A stretch of DNA of 64,000 nucleotides from Phyto melanocephala. Its lineage: Eukaryota > Arthropoda > Insecta > Diptera > Rhinophoridae. How positions within the stretch are numbered: the stretch's first letter is position 1; every line of letters begins with the position of its first letter. The translations under genes were made by a program, and so were the position numbers. Location: contig OW799236.1 of the NCBI GenBank assembly GCA_941918925.1, positions 16,653,474 through 16,717,473 of the forward strand. The letters are read 5' to 3'. A model generated the notes under the pieces. It did not search any database. It was not told the origin of the DNA and saw only the letters and a program-made list of their open reading frames with translations. This document shows positions 55,431 to 64,000 of this stretch, piece by piece.

Positions 55431-58055
55431 TACATCCCACCGATCTTCACCGGTTCATAATCACCACCCAGCCCATTCCTCAGAATAAGATATCGATATC
55501 TTACCGTTTTATTAATAAAATTTTATCGCCTAAAACAATATTATCTTAAAAATCAACAAACTCATTAATGCTTGTCCAAAATAAACCAGTCGCACTTTGG
55601 CTTACTTTCAGCTTAGCTGCAAATCACCTCTAATTGTTTTTCTCGTTCAGTTCTTTGGAAACCCCTGCATTAAATGTTTTCGTTCAATTTGAAATACTTT
55701 TGTTTTCCAATTGCTCGTACAAGAACATTTAATCACTATTGAATCACAGTCGCACAAGTGAATAAATTCTAAAAGTCCATATCAAATGATATTGTTATGC
55801 TTGAGCGTGTGTCACTATGTTGCTATCTCTAAGCACATGTTTATATAATGTCAGTTGTACTTGTTGTTTTAGCTATACGGGATTATTATATCGTTTGGTG
55901 TTGGTAAGTTATTCGCGTTTGTATTTGTATTTTAATATGAAATTAAATGAAAGGATTAGTGTCTAAATACGACATAAAGAGAGTGAGAGAATGTACAACA
56001 AAGATTGCGAGAGATTGAAATGCATTAAGACAATTTAAATACAGTTAATGAACTGTAAGTTTGTAATGTCAGATTTGTAAGAAAAGTGATATTAATTTTG
56101 GAATTGTTTGAAAATGTATTTAATTAGGATTGAAGCGTGCCTTAAAATTGCAATAATAAGGCTACTGAGGACTAAAAAATTGCCTTCACTTATGAAAAAT
56201 ATAAATTAAATATTTATTTTATAAATTTAAAACTTTTTATACGGAGCAAAGGTGAGCTTATGGATTGAAAACATAAATTTATTTTTAAATTTAAAAATAA
56301 TAGATAGTAGGTACTTGTACTACATACCCTATAGCGTTAAGAGAAATACTTGCAAACTGCTGAATTACAATTAAATTAGAATTAGCAATTTTCCCTTAAT
56401 ATTTTCCTTTAGAAAAAAGCACATACAATTAATTATTATGCTCTAGTTCCTTTTAATACTCGTAAATTTTTAATACATATTTTATTTGATTCTCATTTTT
56501 TGTTATAAATTTAGCTGGCCCATCAAATATTATGGTTATTGGACTGTAAAAGCAACAAAGCAATAACAATATTACAAGAGCTAGTAAATTTTTATTTGGT
56601 TACATTTCCTTGGACTCTTTTCATTATAATCGTTCCATAAAATTTTGTTTACTCATACATTACTGATTTTAATTTCGTGACGAATAAAATGTCATTTGCT
56701 CGCTTTATTTAATGCCTCTATGAATACGCATAAACGATCACTTGTCTTGTGCAAGTATTTAATACTAAACAGCCTGAAAGTAGGCCAGAAAATAATTTCA
56801 CTTTTATGCACAGTCATTGTCACTGTAGTGTAGTTATTAGCATATATAACGCTTAAGTATAACACACTCAAGAGTAAAATTAAAAAGAAGAAATCGTGTT
56901 TGAATATACAAATATGGTGGTAATTTTACGTAAAGAAAAGAAGAAGAAAAATCATTGTTATGCACAGTGGAGATTGTAGTCTTTAGTTTAAATGGTTACA
57001 CGATTTCATATGCATACCCTTTGGTTGGTCCTTTGAGGATATATATTGGAGTTTTGTATTTGGAAAATTATGATTTGCAAGTCCGTAGCTTTAAATTGAG
57101 GCATCCCTTCCTTAGGGATATTCAAATAACAACGACCACACATGATACTAGCAAGTTCATAACTTCCATTAGATCGGGAGAAGTAATTCTTTGTGTATCT
57201 TTATTTATTGAAAAATACTACAACTTCTGTTTTAAATATTAAAGACTTTTTAGAAATTAAATTACGTTTTAAATTTTCTTTTGGCTTTTTTGCTTGCAGT
57301 TAAAAACACAATTATACATCTACGCTTCTTTTATGATTGATTCGACCATCGTAGGAGGAACTTTCTCACAAACACCTTTGCTTTTTGGCAACGTAATTTC
57401 ACAGTCTGTATTCAATTCCTACCTTGGCTAATTTCCACAGGTGGGTCGTTCTTAGCTGCTATCGTCAGCTTGAGTTGTATTATTATGAACCGAAGGACAC
57501 AGAGCTAGTTAAAAACAAAATTTTATCCGCGTTTGATTTGTTCTTCTAACGTATTTTTAATTTTACGTTAAGATAGTAGAAGCAACAATCTTAATGTAAT
57601 ACTAATTATATAAACTATTTCATTTGACTATTATAATAATAATATGATTGAATGATGGCTTTCAATTTATAATCAATTACAACTTGCTAGGATATTAAAA
57701 ACAGAGAAGATGAATTTAAACCAAGAGTACGCTGCATATTTTATTTTAGTTTATTATTTAAATATTGTTTAATATCGCTTCAGATTGAGAGTGCATTGGT
57801 AAAGACCAGAATCATCATTTCAACATCGTAAACCAGAGTTGAAAACTTCAAAAGGTCTCTACATCATATGTTGAACAAAGTTATCCTTATTAATACTAAC
57901 AAGGTCCGGCTGATCCAAAAACCTTAGCCTTATATAAATGCAAAGCGATGAGATTTAGTGAAATATCTTATTAGGCCTCACTGATTAAGAAGTATTTTTA
58001 ATAGAGACTTCCAAATATTGATAGTTGATATCGGCAATCAGGAACAATATTTTGG
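55431..58055. other. AT-rich non-coding stretch, nothing recognised
   Basis: The plus-strand frame at 56955-57242 (95 residues) has ordinary composition but no motif I know. No element termini or RNA genes are seen. Confidence 0.5.
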
Positions 58056-58061
58056 CAGCCA

Positions 58062-58535
58062 CGATGATGTTCAATTTTGAACCGGTTGCCCTAAAGCTTC
58101 AATGACCAACGAGCAAACGACCTTAAAGGTCATGTTGTTTCATTAGACACTGCCGGCTGGCATGCTCAGTAACTATAATAAAACCTTGGTCCTCTACATA
58201 CGGTATAAATTTCTAAGTAACCGCAAAGTATTCTAATTCAGTAATGCTGTAATTAGACTGGACCTTAATTTCTTTGAAAAATATACCATAGGTGTTTCCT
58301 GCTCATCGTCATTAATTTCAGTTAGCACTGCCCCAATTCCTGGTTTTTTTACGTTGCATTCTAGTACAAAAGGTTTTGAGAGATTTGGACTTGCCAATAT
58401 GATACCTGAGGACACTTTTTGTTTCAAAAGTTTGAAAGCCAAAGTAGCTTCATTTTTCCACTGAAAGCCTTTGGTAAGAAATTGGTAAGAGGTTTGGCCA
58501 CTAATGCAAAATTTCCTACTATCCAATGGCACCAT
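58062..58535 (-). pseudogene. Ty3/gypsy retrotransposon pol relic (RT end and RNase H)
   Basis: Minus strand. FQWKNEATLAFKLLKQKVSS then ILASPNLSKPFVLECNVKKP and TPMVYFSKKL match the region joining reverse transcriptase to RNase H in gypsy-type pol. After a stop and frame change, NYSITELEYFAVT, FIPYVEDQGFIIVTEHAS and GRLLVGH follow, matching NYxxTExExLAVV, (F)RxYLxGxxFxVxTDHxxL and GRLARW. Both RNase H catalytic Asp are replaced: ECD by ECN and TDH by TEH. The frame break near the 5' end (about 58480) and the missing integrase and protease show a dead, truncated copy. Confidence 0.8.
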
Positions 58536-59460
58536 ACGGTCATGACAAGAAATCTACATCAACAAAAAAAAATTGTGGCATTTGGGATAAAACTAGTAAA
58601 CATGACATCCTGAATCCCCACAAGATTTCTTACTGTGAAGTTTTCCTTATTCACAGGTCTGTATGCGTCACTTACAAACCACAGCGGCCATTAAATCCAA
58701 AACACATGCCACGAGTCAAATTTTGCCTGATTTTTACACATGGAGAATTATACATATTCTGCCCATTAGGGCATCAATAGCCCCTTTATAGTAAGGGCTT
58801 ATTAAAGTACCCACTCTAAGCCGCAAGGAATGTTCAAAAACCCCATATTTGATTGTAAAAAGCAAATCTGTGCGTCTTTTTTGTAGAAAGTGTAAATCTT
58901 GCATGATTGCCTATACTTTAAGTTGAAGACTTAGTTGGTCACATCATTAACATTTCCAGAGTCCTTTCTTCTCTGCTCTTCCTCTCTTAGTTTGAGTTGT
59001 TTAAATTTCATATTGGTATGGCTTTCCATCATTGTGTTGAAGATGTTTTGGGCAGTACAGCTCCTCTAGCAACCATTCGCTCTAGTTGTTCTGCTCAAAT
59101 ACAGAGCAATAGAATGTAACATGCTCCAAATCTTCTCTAATATTTAAACTTAGTGGTCAAAACAGGGAGTCGTTCTTTTTGTATTTAAGTAGGTAAATTC
59201 TGTGTTCTCATTGGCCTTGTCAGGAAATTTGAAAATATTAACTGACTTATCCATGCATCTTACTAAACCAACATAGTATGTTTGGGATGCGCTTGTATAT
59301 CAATCGTCCGTTTGTTTTTTTACTTTTGCCACACCGAACTTGTCATATTTAAATGCTTTCCTACTTTAGTCAATTTACGTTTTTCGTTCCAAATTTCCAC
59401 TTGTCTAATGGTATTATACCAGCTTAAACTTTTGCTGAGTCCTCAGAAATCGTGTGAATG
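58536..59460 (-). other. Possible upstream gag-side remnant of the gypsy relic
   Basis: On the minus strand (about 59050-58950) a frame includes FNTMMESHTNMKFKQLKLRE and EEQRRKDSGN, a charged helix-like stretch that could be from a gag protein, and it lies on the 5' side expected for gag. No zinc-knuckle Cys motif or LTR is seen, so this is a weak inference. The plus-strand frames here are not recognised. Confidence 0.2.
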
Positions 59461-59466
59461 CACTAC

Positions 59467-59889
59467 CCCAGCAAAAATTTATTTTGTACCGGTAAGCAGT
59501 AAAAAAAAATCATGCCTTCTTATAGCGCAATATTAGAGCGCATTCGAGGGTGCTATAAATGGAAGTCAGAAATTTCTATTAAATATATTTCATTTTTTAT
59601 AAAATAACTTACTGCAACTTCTCTCGCTTACAAGGATGCAGGAATGTAAGCGAATGATTACCTCTCTTCACTGTAGTTCTTAAAAAATTTATTGAAAACA
59701 CATAAAAGGGACATGATATTACTGCATTAACCATGTGTGAAAATAGCAAATAATTAGAGCATCCGAGAGCCCTACCAAGTGGGACATCTCATATAAAAAT
59801 TATGCCTTCCTGAAGCAGGTTGGGAAAGGAGAGTACATTTGTCTCTCCCTTACAAACCTGCTTCCGGGTATGCAGTAATTTTTGCTGGG
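59467..59889. mobile_element. MITE with CCCAGCAAAAATT termini and strong internal hairpin
   Basis: CCCAGCAAAAATTTATTTTG at 59467 and AATTTTTGCTGGG ending at 59889 are inverted terminal repeats. Inside, GAAGCAGGTTGGGAAAGGAG (about 59813) pairs with CTCTCCCTTACAAACCTGCTTC (ending about 59864) to form a long hairpin, and TCGCTTACA...TGTAAGCGA (about 59624-59655) forms another. The ends resemble those of the element at 42440-42840, but the interior does not. No coding content. Confidence 0.7.
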
Positions 59890-62053
59890 ACTGACTCTAA
59901 CAGTATTCAGTCTATATGCCAATTTTCATCTTGTCTTCTTTACTTTAATGTCTTTAGACTATACAAGTTCTGCTCACAACATGGTATAGCTTGCTACTCT
60001 GGCAACCCCCTGATGTTTACTCTGCTTGGAACCACCAACATTTGGCATCATGCAGAATAGAGCTACGGTTACTTTAGAGTGTCAGTGTCTTCGAAAATGA
60101 GGCTGTTCCATCACTAAATTTTTATCTGAATGATGTCTTAATAAACTTAAAGAGTTTTCTCTGCCGCAATTAAATAGTATTAATGTTGCTGTCATACCAT
60201 GCGGGCCGTAATAAGGTCACTTACTGCATACGCAACTTTCTGGCTATGTACTCTTATTAATGCGATGAGCAAATTTAGCTCCAAACATTTTGTGATTTAA
60301 CGTCAATAAATTTTTTTAATAGAGTTATGTGAAACTAAGGTTCCGCGACCGTGTTTTCGGGGAGGAAAATCAACACCGCATCAATACAATTTATCTTTAT
60401 CTATGCAAAATTGCCATGGAAATATCGGCGAAAAAGTACTCATAAACCAGCAAATGGGTAAAGGTCATTTTAACAACGTTTCAATGATTTTTTATGAATT
60501 CTTTAAACAAAAAACAGTTAACATATAAAAATTAATTTACCTTGTTATTTATTATGGGTTACATTTTATTTCCACTACAAAGAGGATCTTATAATTTGAA
60601 TGACAGAGTCCTGTTCCGACCTAAGCCCAATTACAAAACAATATTACCAAACAACGAGTTTTTGCTTCATTATTAGAGTTCAATAGAGTTAAAATGGACA
60701 TTTATTTTCAACTTTATTGTATTTCATCAGTTCTATCATATTCAAACAACACGACCAAAACAAAACTCCGCAAACTACTGTTGAAAATTAAACGCATTGT
60801 AAAGGAAATTTCAACAAGGCTTCCTCAATAAGTAACAATAAACGTTGACATAAACAAATATTTAACTTAAAAACAAAATATTGACATTGTAACACAGCAT
60901 AGTACACACATAAAATTGTATTAAACATTGTTTGCTAATATCGACAATTTAGCAAACATCTCTAAGCAATGTCATTGAATAACGACAACCCACTAAAAAC
61001 TTAAACGACACTTTAAGTAGGAAAAACATTTATAAAACAGTCCACTAAAAATGGATACATATACACTTAGAAATGGCTATATATAACACGGAATATAAAA
61101 GTAAAAGTAGTGGTAACAATGGCAAACACATCGTAGTAAATGAGGCAGAAACAATATGAACAACAACAAGTGCATTATAGAAATGCGTGTAAACATGACG
61201 CAAGAAGAAAAAAATGCCCTCAACTATGCAACATTTATGAGTTTCCACTTTGTAGTATGAGATATGCACTGGTATAAAAAGGGTGTCACATAATTACCAA
61301 CAAATATTAATTTAACGCGATTTTATCAAAAAAAAATTATGTACAAATATTTTAACTTCCTACTAAGGAGTAACATGAAAGAGTAAAGGAGTAAAAAAGA
61401 GTAAGCAAAAGTTCACAAATGATGGCAATTTTTCTGCTACACTTGACAAATTTCATACAATATATAATTCACATCATGGACTGTAACATTTGTATGTAGC
61501 ACCCATTTTCAAATGACAACCAATTGAACCAAAGCATCGAAAATAAAATCCACAAAAAACAAATTAGCAAAACACACAAACGTTCCAACATATTTCCTAA
61601 AGAGCTTAATGGGACAGTGACCATTAAAGAATGTTACAACAACAAAATAATAAAACAAGCAAAACATTCACATACTTACACTCACAAAAAAGAAATGCTA
61701 TAACATTTTATAGGGACACTTTAAAAGTGATTTTTCGCATTTTTATATACATCCTAAAAATATGTTGGCAATTTCTTTATACATCCCACTTACATGCTCA
61801 TGAATAAAATACAATCTATAGCACAAAGTGTGTAAATGTGCGTACATAAAGAAATGTCTGTGTTGTTTGTATTTCTGTTGTAAATTGGCCATTGTCATTG
61901 TAGTGCTTTTATTACACTGCAAAAAACAACAAAGAGAATATTAAATAAAATATTTATTAAAACTTGATGTTTATTCACCACTTATGACAAGGAAGAAAAG
62001 AAATTCGTATTACCTTAAGGTAATGACATAAATTGAGCTGTTAGGTATTGGTG
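59890..62053. other. AT-rich non-coding stretch, nothing recognised
   Basis: Frames at 59839-60060 and 61045-61269 are respectively a read-through of the MITE end and a hydrophobic low-complexity frame. No other feature is supported. Confidence 0.5.
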
Positions 62054-62081
62054 TTTTTTTTTTTTTTTTTTTTTTTTTTTT
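62054..62081. repeat. 28-base T run
   Basis: An uninterrupted run of 28 T. It could be a degraded retrotransposon poly-A tail on the minus strand, but no retrotransposon 3' sequence adjoins it. Confidence 0.9.
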
Positions 62082-64000
62082 GTATGTTTAGCATTTTTAA
62101 AGAAATAAACTAAAATCAAATGATTGTCCGTAAAAAACTAAAGCAAATTTTATAGTGTCTTAGCACGTGATAAGAAAATTAACACTGTTATGAATTGAAA
62201 TAGCATTAGGTATAAGAGAATTTTATTTATATATTTTTTTTAATATACAAAACGCATACAACAAAATACTACACAACAATATTAAAGAGGTAGCAATAAA
62301 ACATATTTAAATAAAAACAGTTGTTAGAGGAGTCATACTTATATAAAGCCTTAAGGTAGGCAATAAAATTGGATTGTGCTGAACATTTTGCTTTTTTGTT
62401 TTTTTTTTAGTAATTTACAAATGTTTGTAATAAAAGAAAAGAGAAGCTCTTAAAGAAAAGTTACAACAAAAGATTTATTTATGGCAATAAATAACACAAT
62501 TTCAAGGAGACATTTCCCGTAGCTCATATATTAATGACTTAATGAGCCTTAAGCCCAGGAGATTTTATTTGAAACCTACACTAATGCCACGTAGTATTAA
62601 AAAAGGGTGGGGAAGATAAACACATACTTCGCTTGGCTTACCTTTTCAGTACTCTGTAATATGTCGTGCAATGTCCCCTGTGTTAGAAATATTCAAAAGT
62701 TATTCAAATTTTTTAAAAGGAAAGTCTAACAAACCTTTTAACCATCGTCGAAAAAAATTTGTTTTGTTAACAGAAATTATGGTAAATTACCTTGTTATCT
62801 GTAATTTACTAAACGACTGCCAGTATTTGTAGGTTGAGACGAAAAAAATTTATTTGAAAATACCACGATCATTGCACATATGGACATTTCCATGAATATT
62901 TCAACCACGACTGTAAAAATAAAAAATCTTGAAGGTTTTTCAGTATAAGTTTATTAATAAAAGAACACTCAAATTTTGCTTTGCGCAGGTATTAAGAGCT
63001 TATTAAATTATCTTTAGAGCAATAATAAGAGTTTAATCTGATTATCTCTTTAACTTATTTTATTGAATTGCAATCAACTTTTTTTAGCGATTAAATTATA
63101 AAAATAAATTGTTAATGTGAATATGCTTTAAAATTAAGGTAACAACAACTATTAACAAGATCCATAAGAAAATAGAAAATATAGAGTTCAATTAGCGGTA
63201 TTTTTCTTTGATTTCCCTTGGATGTTATTTTAATGTCACGTACGTAGTGCAAAAACATTATTTGTTCGTATTTAAACAGTCGCAAGAGCACCTAATTTAG
63301 AATTTAACTTTTTTTCTTCACATAATACACATTTAATTACCTAGAATACTACGAAAGGAAAATCTGTCACGTACGATATGTCACGAACGATATTAAATTG
63401 AATTTATTATAAAATCATTTAAAGTTTAGTTTCAATTAAGTATGATGGATTTTAAATGAAAAATATTTGGTTTAGTGTAAGAAATTAGAAAAATAAAAAA
63501 TACCTCCCAAAATTCGCAGATTTTTTCATATATCCATATATGCCAGTGATCAGCTTTAAGTCGTTTTTTCGACATTCATAGTGAGCCACAAAACTTGAGT
63601 ATAAGTGCGTATAAATCATTGAAATTTAATTGAAATTTAACAACGTTGATTTATAAGTACAACTCACAATGAACATGAGTAATACGTCGTAATTATATTT
63701 ATAGCGTCCCATATTTATATGATTCGCAAGACTACTCACGTTGATTCATATTTTTGAGAAACTTAAATGATGCAAGTTGACTCAACAACAAAAACATAAA
63801 CAGCTCTCATTTGTATTAAGAATAAACAATGTTGCCAGGTCGGAGAGTGCAAGATACTTTTTGGCCACCAGAAAATTTGCAATTTTACAATGTGTAATAT
63901 ACAATTTTTGCAAGTATGACTATTCAATTTTTAAATAAATGCAACTGATTATGGCGTTTAGGGTAGGTTTTGGTTGGCTTCTATAGTAAGAGGTAAACAA
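62082..64000. other. AT-rich non-coding stretch, nothing recognised
   Basis: No open frames of note, no repeat ends and no RNA-like signals in the last 1.9 kb. Confidence 0.6.

Noticed and set aside
1..64000. tRNA and rRNA genes
   Set aside because: I looked for GGTTCGAATCC-type B boxes and acceptor stems on both strands by eye and found none convincing.

Overview
The window looks like non-coding, transposon-rich DNA from a higher dipteran (schizophoran fly) genome. It is strongly AT-rich with many homopolymer runs, open frames are short, and nearly every recognisable coding trace belongs to a decayed transposable element. I assign it to flies because the repeats resemble Drosophila INE-1/DINE-1 (Helitron-related) elements, with GGGCGTGG blocks, runs of GGACAGAC and a TTTATGGGGTC tail, and because rosa-like mariner relics and fly-type non-LTR and Ty3/gypsy relics accompany them. 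The species is not determinable from the sequence, though a calyptrate fly is plausible. I find no host protein-coding gene, tRNA or rRNA that I can support.

Layout. 1-0.9 kb is an 11-bp minisatellite that recurs in degenerate form at 53.3 and 54.7 kb. 3.8-5.7 kb holds an unrecognised coding relic and small local duplications. 5.7-8.6 kb carries two INE-1-like copies. 8.76-10.33 kb is a non-autonomous hAT element with a perfect 8-bp target duplication, split by a probable solo LTR. 11.2-14.1 kb has a non-LTR RNase H scrap, then a large INE-1-like element that has an internal ~720-bp tandem duplication and is interrupted by a deleted mariner. 15-27.5 kb contains mariner and non-LTR scraps, more INE-1-like copies and a Helentron/HINE-like element with a dimeric ~120-bp array. 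27.9-38.6 kb holds INE-1-like copies, an 878-bp DD41D mariner with its 309-bp deletion derivative, and a second HINE-like element with a regular 142-bp array. 41-46 kb has a pair of related MITEs, an INE-1-like copy, a deleted mariner and a non-LTR reverse-transcriptase tail. 49.9-51.6 kb has a broken Tc1/mariner-type transposase gene and a 156-bp tandem duplication. 53.5-54.6 kb has mariner and non-LTR scraps. 58-59.9 kb has a gypsy RNase H relic and another MITE. 60-64 kb is featureless apart from a 28-base T run.

Nothing here forms an operon or pathway. The relations between features are nesting relations, which give a relative order of insertion: the LTR came after the hAT element, and mariners came after the INE-1-like elements. 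Most elements are non-autonomous or broken and would depend on transposases encoded elsewhere.
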